From RUG11247 sp045649485 (GTDB lineage Bacteria; Bacillota; Clostridia; Christensenellales; Aristaeellaceae), in the NCBI GenBank assembly GCA_045649485.1, contig JAZRPZ010000071.1, forward strand, positions 1-27,344: DNA of 27,344 nt, in the 5' to 3' direction. The notes beneath the pieces are model-generated. The model was not told the origin of the DNA. It did not search any database and saw only the letters and a program-made list of their open reading frames with translations. A program made the position numbers and the translations under genes. Positions 8,001 through 15,332 of this stretch are shown one piece after another (position 1 is the stretch's first letter; each line of letters opens with the position of its first letter).

Positions 8001-8720
8001 ATGCAGAACAGCAATTTCTCATGGTACAGGCGCGGTCTCAAGGCTGGCATACCGATAGGTCTGGGATACCTTGCCGTGTCGTTCACACTGGGCATATCCG
8101 CGCGCACAGCGGGTCTCACCGCACTGCAGGCAACGCTCACAAGCTTCCTTATAAACGCCTCGGCAGGTGAATTCGTGGGCTTCACACTCATCGCCGCAGG
8201 CGCCGGTTACATAGAGGTAGCCATTATGGAAGCGGTGGCAAACGCCCGCTATCTGCTTATGAGCTTCGCCCTTTCGCAGAAGCTGCGCCCCGAAACGGGT
8301 ATACTGCACAGGATGCTCATCGGCTGGTATGTAACGGACGAAGTGTTCGGCGTATCCGTATCCGCGCCGGGATATCTCAATCCCTTCTATACATACGGCG
8401 CAGTTACCCTCGCCTGCCCCGGCTGGGCGCTTGGCACCTGTCTGGGCGTAATAATGGGCAACATACTTCCCGCGAACGTGGTAAGCGCGCTGTCCGTAGG
8501 TCTCTACGGAATGTTCATCGCAATATTCGTGCCGCCCTGCAGGCAGTCGAAAGCCATCCGCATAATCGTAGCACTATCGATGCTTTCCAGCTTCGCCTTC
8601 GCCATGATCCCCCTTTTCGACGGCATATCCTCGGGCATAAAGACCATCATACTCACCGTGGTCATCTCCGCCGCTGCGGCTGTGCTGGCTCCCATAAAGG
8701 AGGCAAAGCAGGATGCATAA
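8001..8720 (+). CDS. azlC: AzlC-family branched-chain amino acid permease, large subunit
   Basis: Membrane subunit of the AzlCD-type exporter (LIV-E family), which exports branched-chain amino acids or their analogues. The 239-residue sequence has the AzlC hallmarks: an N-terminal G-x-P-I-G-x-G-Y-x-A helix, the NASAGEF region (residues 51-57), AxxNARYxLMS (79-89) and W-x-x-T-D-E (108-113). Several TM helices follow to the C-terminus. The start ATG 8001 has AAGGA about 11 bases upstream. Its 3' end overlaps azlD by 8 bp, the usual arrangement for this two-subunit transporter. Confidence 0.93.
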   Translation: MQNSNFSWYRRGLKAGIPIGLGYLAVSFTLGISARTAGLTALQATLTSFLINASAGEFVGFTLIAAGAGYIEVAIMEAVANARYLLMSFALSQKLRPETGILHRMLIGWYVTDEVFGVSVSAPGYLNPFYTYGAVTLACPGWALGTCLGVIMGNILPANVVSALSVGLYGMFIAIFVPPCRQSKAIRIIVALSMLSSFAFAMIPLFDGISSGIKTIILTVVISAAAAVLAPIKEAKQDA

Positions 8721-9018
8721 CACATACCTATACATAGGCGTGATGGCGCTCGTCACCTATCTCATCCGCGTACTGCCTCTTACGCTGGTGCGCCGTGAGA
8801 TAAAGAATATATACATCCGTTCTTTCCTCTACTATGTGCCGTATGTCACCCTTTCGGTGATGACCTTCCCCGCCATACTTGATGCCACCGGCAGCATGTG
8901 GTCGGGTCTGGCAGCGCTCATCATCGGCATGGTACTGGCCTGGAAGGGCGCAAGCCTCTTCATGGTTGCAGTCGCCTGCTGCGCCGTGGTATTCGGTCTC
9001 GAAATGATAATACTGTGA
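8713..9018 (+). CDS. azlD: AzlD-family branched-chain amino acid transport protein, small subunit
   Basis: Small membrane partner of AzlC, 101 residues with about four hydrophobic helices. Family features seen are TYLIRVLPLTL near residues 15-25 and YVPYVTLSVMTFPAIL (41-56). It starts within the azlC 3' end (8-bp overlap), with AAAGGAGG at the end of azlC serving as ribosome-binding site. A bidirectional terminator follows directly. Confidence 0.92.
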   Translation: MHNTYLYIGVMALVTYLIRVLPLTLVRREIKNIYIRSFLYYVPYVTLSVMTFPAILDATGSMWSGLAALIIGMVLAWKGASLFMVAVACCAVVFGLEMIIL

Positions 9019-9024
9019 TACACA

Positions 9025-9053
9025 AAAACAGCCGCTTTATCAGCGGCTGTTTT
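9025..9053. terminator. Bidirectional terminator between azlD and a NUDIX gene
   Basis: 11-bp stem AAAACAGCCGC / GCGGCTGTTTT, extendable by one T-A pair. T-runs lie on both exits, so it can end azlD (plus) and the NUDIX operon (minus). The TGA stop of the minus-strand NUDIX gene (9042-9040) lies in the loop. Confidence 0.85.
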
Positions 9054-9546
9054 CTATTTCCTCTATCGCCCTCATAAATTCGGGCGACTTGTTGAAGCCT
9101 ATATTTTCGATGAATTCTTCATAGCTCACGAGCTTTACGTCGTTCACCTCGCGCTCGGCAATCACGAAACCGCCTTCGGGCACATCGGCATATGCAAAAT
9201 ACATATCCATAATAAGTCCGCCCGGGTCGTCGCGCCAGTCGGTAACCTCGCGGAATACGAAGCGGCAGTCCTCGGGACGCACCTTTACGCCCAGTTCCTC
9301 GTATGCTTCGCGGGCTGCTGCCTGTGCGGATGTCTCGCCCGCGGAAACTCCGCCGCCGGTAACATCCCACCGGCCTGCATGCCATCTCGCCTTCAGCGAA
9401 CGCTGCTGCATTATGTATTTACCTTCGCGGGTAGTAAGTATTATAACCGCATGGAGATAATATTCACCGTCATTGAGCTCGTTGTGCTTTTCGACTATCC
9501 TTCCCGTTGACGTGCCGTCTCTGAGAAAAATCTCACGCATTTCCAT
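9040..9546 (-). CDS. NUDIX hydrolase (IPP-isomerase/YfcD-like)
   Basis: Nucleoside-diphosphate-X hydrolase of unknown substrate, 168 residues. The NUDIX box is complete, G-x5-E-x7-R-E-x2-E-E-x-G-V, beginning at GGGVSAGE, and the preceding RW-x-AG-x-WD-x-T motif is typical of the YfcD/Idi-like branch. I take ATG 9546, which has AGGTG upstream, rather than the in-frame GTG at 9555. The upstream NUDIX gene's TGA lies within this Shine-Dalgarno, so the two are translationally coupled. Its last codons and stop are embedded in the terminator hairpin. Confidence 0.85.
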   Translation of the reverse strand: MEMREIFLRDGTSTGRIVEKHNELNDGEYYLHAVIILTTREGKYIMQQRSLKARWHAGRWDVTGGGVSAGETSAQAAAREAYEELGVKVRPEDCRFVFREVTDWRDDPGGLIMDMYFAYADVPEGGFVIAEREVNDVKLVSYEEFIENIGFNKSPEFMRAIEEIENSR

Positions 9547-9551
9547 ATTTA

Positions 9552-10019
9552 TCACCTGTATTCAGTGCCCAGCCACATAACAGGGCCGTTTCCAGCAATA
9601 TTTTCCACCAGTTCGGAAAGTCTGCCGGGATAAGTCTCGGTAAGTTTTTCCACTTCTCCGATGTCCACCCACACGCTCTTTTCCATGCCCCGGTCCACCT
9701 CGGCAGGCTGAGCCTGCGGTGCATTGCTTATATCCACCGCAAATATGTGCAGCATTCTATGGCTGTAATCCGGATACTCCCGGCGCAGTCTCTCATCGGT
9801 ATGTATCTCTTCCGAAAGTGCGGCAAAACGCATCTTCGCAACGGTATATCCCGTTTCTTCCAACACCTCGCGGCACACGGCGTCCTCAAGGGACTCATAC
9901 AGGTTCTGACCGCCGCCGGGCAGGTCGTAATATTCCCTGCCGTCTTCATGGCGGCACAGGTTGAGCAGCACTTTGCCGTCTCTTATTATCACAGCCTTTG
10001 CGGCGCTTCTTATTGCCAA
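9552..10019 (-). CDS. NUDIX hydrolase (MutT-like)
   Basis: 155-residue NUDIX enzyme with a canonical box GGG-x4-E-x7-REVLEETGY preceded by YYDLPGGG, as in MutT/ADP-ribose-type hydrolases; the substrate is unknown. The open frame extends to an ATG at 10058, but that would overlap the upstream gene by 25 bases. The sequence GGGAGG lies exactly 7 bases before TTG 10019, and the NUDIX beta-strand (AIRSAAKAVII) begins right after it. I therefore call a TTG start. It is the second of three genes: secreted protein, this gene, and a second NUDIX whose start abuts this stop codon. Confidence 0.85.
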   Translation of the reverse strand: MAIRSAAKAVIIRDGKVLLNLCRHEDGREYYDLPGGGQNLYESLEDAVCREVLEETGYTVAKMRFAALSEEIHTDERLRREYPDYSHRMLHIFAVDISNAPQAQPAEVDRGMEKSVWVDIGEVEKLTETYPGRLSELVENIAGNGPVMWLGTEYR

Positions 10020-10026
10020 GCGGAGA

Positions 10027-10032
10027 CCTCCC
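10027..10032 (-). promoter_or_regulatory. Ribosome-binding site deciding a TTG start
   Basis: GGGAGG on the minus strand, 7 bases before TTG 10019. No comparable site precedes the alternative ATG at 10058. Confidence 0.7.
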
Positions 10033-10033
10033 G

Positions 10034-10702
10034 TTACTTCACTCTCACATACACACATTCGTAAGCGAGATCGCCCAGGTCTTCGATAAGCGGCAGTCCG
10101 GAATCGGCGTTTTCATCCATCTTGCGCTTGAAGTCCTCGTAATCGGAATAATCATAAATGGGTGCGTTGCACAGCATAAGTCCGTCGTATTCCTCATCCA
10201 TGATCAGCTCATATTCAAACACGAAAACGACGCTGCTGCCATCGTATTCCATATAGGTGTTAGCCACGCGTGCGCTTATCTCATATGCCTCGCCGCCGAA
10301 TTCAACGGTGAAATCCTTCATTTCCATGTCGGTACGGTTCATCTCAGCTTCCACAAAGAACTGATTGCCCGTATAATAATCATACAGTGCATAGTATACG
10401 CACACGGTACATTCGGAAGTTACTGCGGGAAGCTGATACATGCCTACATCCATGCGGATATTCATATGGCGCTTGCCGTCAGCCGTCTCATCCGAAAGCA
10501 CGGTGTATTCTATATCACATGGATAGGGGTATATATTCGCTTCATCGAAAAACACAAAACCTTCATTGAGCCTGAAACCGCGCACATCATTCAGCATGCT
10601 GTAGCTCAGGTCATATTCCTCAAAATAGGGCTCGGCAGTTTCTGCATAGGCACAGGACACACAGAGCAGCAGAGCGAGCATAATCACAAAGAATTTTTTC
10701 AT
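10034..10702 (-). CDS. Small secreted protein of unknown function
   Basis: 222 residues, no family recognised. The start is ATG 10702, with GGAGGTG six bases upstream; the longer in-frame start at 10723 falls in the -10 box and is rejected. The signal peptide runs from MKKFF through a hydrophobic core to AYA-E (about residues 1-21). The cysteine before the cleavage site is in CVSC, a poor lipobox, so signal peptidase I is more likely. The mature part is acidic and rich in Tyr, with several Cys that could form disulfides. It heads an operon with two NUDIX hydrolases. Confidence 0.8.
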   Translation of the reverse strand: MKKFFVIMLALLLCVSCAYAETAEPYFEEYDLSYSMLNDVRGFRLNEGFVFFDEANIYPYPCDIEYTVLSDETADGKRHMNIRMDVGMYQLPAVTSECTVCVYYALYDYYTGNQFFVEAEMNRTDMEMKDFTVEFGGEAYEISARVANTYMEYDGSSVVFVFEYELIMDEEYDGLMLCNAPIYDYSDYEDFKRKMDENADSGLPLIEDLGDLAYECVYVRVK

Positions 10703-10722
10703 AATGAACACCTCCGTTTTCA

Positions 10723-10751
10723 AGTATATAATAACGCAAATGAGGTGTCAA
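10723..10751 (-). promoter_or_regulatory. Sigma-A promoter of the secreted protein-NUDIX operon
   Basis: Perfect TTGACA (10751-10746), 17-bp spacer, TATACT (10728-10723) on the minus strand, ending about 20 bases before the start codon. Its -35 box lies only 6 bp from the -35 box of the divergent GNAT promoter. Confidence 0.8.
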
Positions 10752-10757
10752 CAAATA

Positions 10758-10787
10758 TTGTAATCCGCATACCGAATGTGCTATGAT
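10758..10787 (+). promoter_or_regulatory. Promoter of the GNAT gene
   Basis: TTGTAA (10758-10763), 18-bp spacer, TATGAT (10782-10787) with extended TG at 10779-10780. Confidence 0.65.
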
Positions 10788-10819
10788 ACATACAACAACT
10801 CTCATCCGGAGGTAGCAAT

Positions 10820-11302
10820 ATGATCATACGCCATTCGACCCATGCAGATCTTCCCGCTATGGAGACCATATACGCAGACGCACGCCGATTCATGGCAGAA
10901 AACGGCAATCCCACCCAGTGGGTAGACGGATATCCCGTACACGAAGTGCTCGTTGAAGACATTGCCCTCGGCCGCAGCTACGTCTGCGAGGAAGACGGCG
11001 AAATACTCGCCACATTCGTCTTTGCCGTGATGGACGACCCCACCTACCGCAAAATATACGAAGGCGCATGGCTTTCCGATGACGAATACGGCGTGGTCCA
11101 CCGCATTGCATCAGGGGACCGCAAAAAGGGCATTGCGGGTTTCTGCCTTGACTGGTGTTACGCGCAGTGTGGCAACGTACGCATAGACACCCACCGCAAC
11201 AACATACCCATGCAGAAGGCTCTCGAAAAATACGGCTACAGATACTGCGGCATAATTTATCTGGAAAACGGCGATGAGCGCATCGCATTCCAGCGAAACT
11301 GA
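10820..11302 (+). CDS. GNAT-family N-acetyltransferase
   Basis: Acetyl-CoA-dependent N-acetyltransferase of unknown acceptor, 160 residues. It shows the GNAT order: MIIRHSTHADLPA beta-strand/alpha-1, then a central strand region, R-K-K-G-I-A in the acetyl-CoA pyrophosphate loop (residues about 101-106), IDTHRNN (122-128) and the C-terminal KYGYRYCGIIYLENGDERIAF strands. The start is ATG 10820 with GGAGGT six bases upstream, under its own promoter. It is followed by another promoter, so it is probably monocistronic. Confidence 0.88.
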   Translation: MIIRHSTHADLPAMETIYADARRFMAENGNPTQWVDGYPVHEVLVEDIALGRSYVCEEDGEILATFVFAVMDDPTYRKIYEGAWLSDDEYGVVHRIASGDRKKGIAGFCLDWCYAQCGNVRIDTHRNNIPMQKALEKYGYRYCGIIYLENGDERIAFQRN

Positions 11303-11333
11303 ACAACATATCGTACAGACTCCGGTCCGGATG

Positions 11334-11362
11334 TTGAAACCTGAGCCGGGGTCTGCTATAAT
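11334..11362 (+). promoter_or_regulatory. Sigma-A promoter of the M28 peptidase gene
   Basis: TTGAAA (11334-11339), 17-bp spacer, perfect TATAAT (11357-11362) with an extended TG at 11354-11355. Confidence 0.8.
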
Positions 11363-11401
11363 ATCAGCATATTAATATACATATTCAGGAGGTACCCAAC
11401 C

Positions 11402-12676
11402 ATGGATGTATCCGCCCATCGCGCATATGCACTGCTCAAGGAACTGGCCTATGAGCGTCTCAGCGGCTCTGCCGACGAGCGCCGCGCTGCCGAGCGTCTG
11501 CTCAAGGAATGCCAGGATGCCGGCGTTCAGGCTCAGATCGAAGATTTCAAGGTAGTCAACGGCAACGTAAAGCACGCAAAGCTGGTCGTTACCGAGCCCT
11601 ACGTAAAGGAATATGAGTGCACCGGTTACGAGTGCGCCGAGCCCACTCCCGAAGGCGGTCTGGATGCAGAGTTCTACTATGCCGAAAACCTGACCCCCGT
11701 ACATCTCGAGAACTGCAAGGGCAAGATCGTCATGATCAACGGCATGCTGCGCCGCAAGCAGTATGAGCAGCTGAAGAAGGTAGGCGTTGCCGCCATCATC
11801 TCCTTCTCCGGCGACATGCTGGATCGCAAGAGCGAGTCCGACTGCAATATCGCAAAGCTGCGTCCTATGCTGACCGATGATTTCGGCAAGGCAGTTGCCC
11901 TCAACGTACGCGTTTCCGACGCCGCCGAGATCGTTCGCCGCGGTGCAACCAAGATGCATCTCGAGCTGGACTGCGAAGACGTTGAGGCAATGAGCTGCAA
12001 CGTATGCGCAACCATCGAAGGCACCGAGAAGCCCGACGAGATCATCTCCTACGGCGCTCACTTTGACAGCGTACACTTCTCCACCGGCGTTTACGACAAT
12101 ATCTCCGGCTCCGTCATCATCATGGAGATCATGAAGTACTTTGCCAAGAACAAGCCTGCACGCACCCTGAAGTTCAACTGGTACGGCTCCGAAGAGCAGG
12201 GCCTGCTGGGCTCCAAGGCTTATGTTGCCGATCACAAGGACGAGCTGGACAAGCATGTGCTGATGATCAACGTTGACGTTGCCGGCCCCATCCTCGGTCA
12301 GAACGGCTGCCCCGTACTGGCTACCGACGCAGTAGTCGGCTATATCGACGCAATGATGCGTGAAAACGGCATGGCCTGCGATGTAAGGAGCGATATCTAT
12401 TCCTCTGACTGCATCCCCTTCGCAGACAACGGCATCCCCGCTGTCAACTTCATCCGCTTCGGCGCACCCGGCGCTGCATTCATCCATGACCGCCGCGACA
12501 ACCTGAAGAACAACTTCATGTCCGAAAAGGCTCTGGATATCACCCTGCAGCAGACCCTCGCCTTCTCCAAGCGCGTTGTAAATGCAAAGACCTTCCCCAT
12601 CAAGCGCGAGATCTGCGATACCATCAAGAACAAGGTTGACGAATACCTGTTCAAGAAGAAGGACGCCAAGAAGTAA
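11402..12676 (+). CDS. M28-family zinc metallopeptidase with PA-like insert
   Basis: Co-catalytic dizinc aminopeptidase or carboxypeptidase, 424 residues. The ligand set is complete: GAHFDS (His220), YDNISG (Asp232), GSEEQG (Glu264 catalytic, Glu265), NVDVAG (Asp292) and IHDRRD (His362). A roughly 100-residue segment (about 95-195) between the N-terminal helices and the catalytic core resembles a protease-associated domain. There is no signal peptide or TM segment, so unlike most M28 enzymes it is predicted cytoplasmic, perhaps finishing peptide breakdown alongside PepT. The start is ATG 11402 with AGGAGGT upstream. Codon use is strongly biased to C-ending codons, suggesting high expression. 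Confidence 0.9.
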   Translation: MDVSAHRAYALLKELAYERLSGSADERRAAERLLKECQDAGVQAQIEDFKVVNGNVKHAKLVVTEPYVKEYECTGYECAEPTPEGGLDAEFYYAENLTPVHLENCKGKIVMINGMLRRKQYEQLKKVGVAAIISFSGDMLDRKSESDCNIAKLRPMLTDDFGKAVALNVRVSDAAEIVRRGATKMHLELDCEDVEAMSCNVCATIEGTEKPDEIISYGAHFDSVHFSTGVYDNISGSVIIMEIMKYFAKNKPARTLKFNWYGSEEQGLLGSKAYVADHKDELDKHVLMINVDVAGPILGQNGCPVLATDAVVGYIDAMMRENGMACDVRSDIYSSDCIPFADNGIPAVNFIRFGAPGAAFIHDRRDNLKNNFMSEKALDITLQQTLAFSKRVVNAKTFPIKREICDTIKNKVDEYLFKKKDAKK

Positions 12677-12706
12677 GCAGGCAGCTGCTATCGCCCGCAG
12701 CACACC

Positions 12707-12756
12707 GTTCCCTGTGCCCGTACACAATGGGCACAGGGAACTTTCTTTGCGTTTCT
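12707..12756 (+). terminator. Terminator with conserved tail, copy 1 of a repeat family
   Basis: 13-bp perfect stem GTTCCCTGTGCCC / GGGCACAGGGAAC with a 9-nt loop (GTACACAAT), followed by TTTCTTTGCGTTTCT. It ends the M28 gene. The same architecture with compensatory stem changes occurs at 17301-17350 on the minus strand. Confidence 0.85.
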
Positions 12757-12826
12757 TTAGCGCTGTGATCGTATCAGGATATTTTCTGCGCCGGACTGCG
12801 GCTTGAAACCTGCTGCGCATATACCC

Positions 12827-12855
12827 TTTTCAATCCATACCCTGTATGCTATAAT
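12827..12855 (+). promoter_or_regulatory. Putative promoter of the ATPase-GH110-GNAT/LRR operon
   Basis: Perfect TATAAT (12850-12855) with extended TG (12847-12848). The -35 candidate TTTTCA (12827-12832) at 17 bp is weak, as expected for an extended -10 promoter. Confidence 0.6.
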
Positions 12856-12885
12856 ATCTGAAAATATCCCGAAGGAGGTTATTCC

Positions 12886-13743
12886 GTGATCTATCTGAAC
12901 GAATTCTATTTTCCTCATGTCGAACGCGAAACAAGCTTCCTTATGGATATAAAGCGCAAATGCTACGATACTTTCTACCCCTTCAAGGTGCTTTCGCAGC
13001 GCAGCTTGTATCACCTTGATTTTGAGCCGATCACAATACTTTACGGCGGAAACGGCTCCGGCAAGACTACCGCTTTGAACGTAATCGCAGAAAAACTGAA
13101 GCTCAAGCGTGATACTTTGTACAACCGTTCTTCCTTTTACGAGGATTATCTCGATATGTGCGATTATGAGATGATGATACCGCCGCCCGAACACAGCGCT
13201 GTCATCACCTCTGACGATGTTTTCGATTACATGCTGAATCTGCGCGCACTGAACGAGGGCATCGACGCCCGCCGCGAAGAGCTTTTTCAGGAATACCTCG
13301 ACGACAAATATTCTGATTTCAAATACCGCACCATGGAAGACTACGAGCGGCTCAAAAAGGTAAATCTCTCCCGCCGCAAGACCCAGTCCAAATATGTGCG
13401 CTCACGGCTTATGGACAATCCCCGTGAGCAGTCCAACGGCGAAAGTGCCTTTTTCTATTTCACCAACAAAATACAGGAAAACGCGCTGTATCTGCTGGAC
13501 GAGCCCGAAAACAGTCTTTCTCCCATAAGGCAGCAGGAACTTACAAAATTCCTTGAAGATTCCGCACGCTTCTTCGGCTGTCAGTTTATTATCGCCACAC
13601 ATTCCCCCTTCCTGCTTGCCATGCGCGGCGCGCTGGTCTATGACCTTGACGCAGACCCCGTCACGCCCCGCAGATGGACGGAATTACCTGCAGTGAGAGC
13701 ATACTACGATTTCTTCAAAGCCCACGAGGATGATTTCGAATGA
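12886..13743 (+). CDS. ABC/SMC-type AAA ATPase (predicted ATPase)
   Basis: Soluble 285-residue ATPase of the AAA_21/AAA_23-like group. Walker A is GGNGSGKTT (54-62), the ABC-like signature SNGES (183-187), Walker B LYLLDEPE (201-208) and the H-loop ATHS (237-240). No transmembrane or coiled-coil partner domain is present, so it is not a transporter NBD of the usual kind; such stand-alone ATPases are found in housekeeping and defence contexts. The start is GTG 12886 with AAGGAGG upstream. The stop overlaps the next start as ATGA (13740-13743), so translation of the glycosidase is coupled. The partner and function are unknown. Confidence 0.85.
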   Translation: MIYLNEFYFPHVERETSFLMDIKRKCYDTFYPFKVLSQRSLYHLDFEPITILYGGNGSGKTTALNVIAEKLKLKRDTLYNRSSFYEDYLDMCDYEMMIPPPEHSAVITSDDVFDYMLNLRALNEGIDARREELFQEYLDDKYSDFKYRTMEDYERLKKVNLSRRKTQSKYVRSRLMDNPREQSNGESAFFYFTNKIQENALYLLDEPENSLSPIRQQELTKFLEDSARFFGCQFIIATHSPFLLAMRGALVYDLDADPVTPRRWTELPAVRAYYDFFKAHEDDFE

Positions 13744-15332
13744 CAAACGCGATACGCATTTATCCCTCGGCAAATTCCACGCCCGATGTTATCGCCGCCC
13801 TTGAAAGTGCAGCCGAAAACACATCTCTCATTTTCGAAGACGCAGACTATCACTTTTATTCCGAAGGCGCGCGTGTGAGTTATTTCGCACCCACAAACAA
13901 CATGAGCGGTGAAAAGCGTGTGGTATTTCCCCTGCTTGGACTAAAAAACATACGCATATCAGGCAACGGCGCACGCTTTATATTCCATTCGCGGCTCTTT
14001 CCGTTCATTACTCAGAGATGTGAGGATGCGGTCATCGAGGATATCTCCATAGATTTCGCATTCCCCCGCTACGCCGTGGGCGAAGTCGTGTCCTGCGATT
14101 ACGAAGGCTTTGCGCTGCGTGTTGACGGCGAAAAATATCCCTATATCGTCGAAAACGGTCATCTCGCATTCAATGCAGGTGACGAATGGCGTACAACCGC
14201 CGAGAAGAAATTCTTCCTGAGCGGATTGCCGGGCGAGCCCTGCGGAGTTTCCTATCTCGTCGCGGGCGAAACCAAAGACCCGCTGACAAACCTGCCTGCG
14301 CAGGTGATGCGTACCGACGCAGATGAATCGGGCGGAATAATCACACTGCGCTACCGCCCCGGTTCTCCGCGCATGGATTATGCCATAGGTCAGAAGCTGC
14401 TCATCAGCCACGACGAAAATCGCGAAAACGATGTGTTCTTCATCGAAGACAGCACTGATGTGACACTGCGAAGTGTGAATATATTCCGCGGCGCAGGCAT
14501 GGGCATAATAGGTCAGACGAGCTGCAATATAACCGTGGAAAACATGGTCATCGCTGTGCCCGAATGGCGCGACGAACCCGTTTCCATTACAGCTGACGCA
14601 TTCCATTTCGTGCATTGCACGGGAAAGCTTACCGTACGCAACTGCCGCGTGACAGATACCCTTGACGATGCGGCAAACATACACGGAATATACACCCTCG
14701 CGGAAGAAGTTATGGGAGACCGGGCAAAAGTGCGCCTCGGTCACCATGAGCAATACGGCTTCAATCCCTACCGCCCGGGCGATATGCTGAGATTCATCGG
14801 TGAGCACGGCGAAAAGGGCTGCGCTGCCGTTACGGAAAGCGTGATCTCCGAAAACGGCGAATCCATACTGCTTACATTTGACCGCGCTGTGTCCTCCATG
14901 ATGTTCTCAGGCGACCATATCGAAAATCCCGACCGCATGCCCGAGATACTCATGGAAAACAACTCCTTCCTGCGCTGTCCCAATGTACTGCTGGGCAGCG
15001 GCAAGCCTACCGTGGTGCGAAACAACGAATTCGCCCTCGGCGGCGCGATGACGATAGTGGACAACATGAAATACTGGTATGAGTCAGGACCCGCAAATGA
15101 TTTGCTCATAGAAAACAACACCTTCCGCACCGCAAACGCCGCCATAACTGCGGTGCTCCACGGCGCGGAGGAGACCGGCCGCCGCCACAGAAACATACGC
15201 ATACTGAACAACCGCGTGTACGGCGGTGCGCTGCTTGAGGCGGCTTATGTGGACGGGCTTCACATAATCGGCGAAGGCCGCATCAGCCTGCACAACTGCG
15301 AAAACATAGCAACAGGAGAAACTGAAAAATGA
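13740..15332 (+). CDS. GH110-like alpha-galactosidase, right-handed beta-helix
   Basis: 530 residues of short repeating beta-strands (right-handed parallel beta-helix). The core DAFHFVHC (286-293) followed by NCRVTDTLDD and ANIHG (about 301-316) matches GH110, inverting exo-alpha-1,3-galactosidases of blood-group-B or linear alpha-Gal epitopes. Asp286 and the pair Asp309/Asp310 keep the 23-24 residue spacing I recall for the catalytic aspartates of characterised GH110 enzymes. NIFRGAGMGIIGQ (247-259) is also family-like. There is no signal peptide, so a cytoplasmic location is predicted, unusual for this family. It starts in an ATGA overlap with the ATPase and ends in an ATGA overlap with the GNAT-LRR gene. 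It could instead be a distant beta-helix enzyme with another specificity. Confidence 0.75.
   Translation: MTNAIRIYPSANSTPDVIAALESAAENTSLIFEDADYHFYSEGARVSYFAPTNNMSGEKRVVFPLLGLKNIRISGNGARFIFHSRLFPFITQRCEDAVIEDISIDFAFPRYAVGEVVSCDYEGFALRVDGEKYPYIVENGHLAFNAGDEWRTTAEKKFFLSGLPGEPCGVSYLVAGETKDPLTNLPAQVMRTDADESGGIITLRYRPGSPRMDYAIGQKLLISHDENRENDVFFIEDSTDVTLRSVNIFRGAGMGIIGQTSCNITVENMVIAVPEWRDEPVSITADAFHFVHCTGKLTVRNCRVTDTLDDAANIHGIYTLAEEVMGDRAKVRLGHHEQYGFNPYRPGDMLRFIGEHGEKGCAAVTESVISENGESILLTFDRAVSSMMFSGDHIENPDRMPEILMENNSFLRCPNVLLGSGKPTVVRNNEFALGGAMTIVDNMKYWYESGPANDLLIENNTFRTANAAITAVLHGAEETGRRHRNIRILNNRVYGGALLEAAYVDGLHIIGEGRISLHNCENIATGETEK

Noticed and set aside
11372..12820. 482-codon open frame opposite the M28 peptidase
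   Set aside because: All M28 zinc ligands are on the plus strand; the antisense frame also runs through the terminator.
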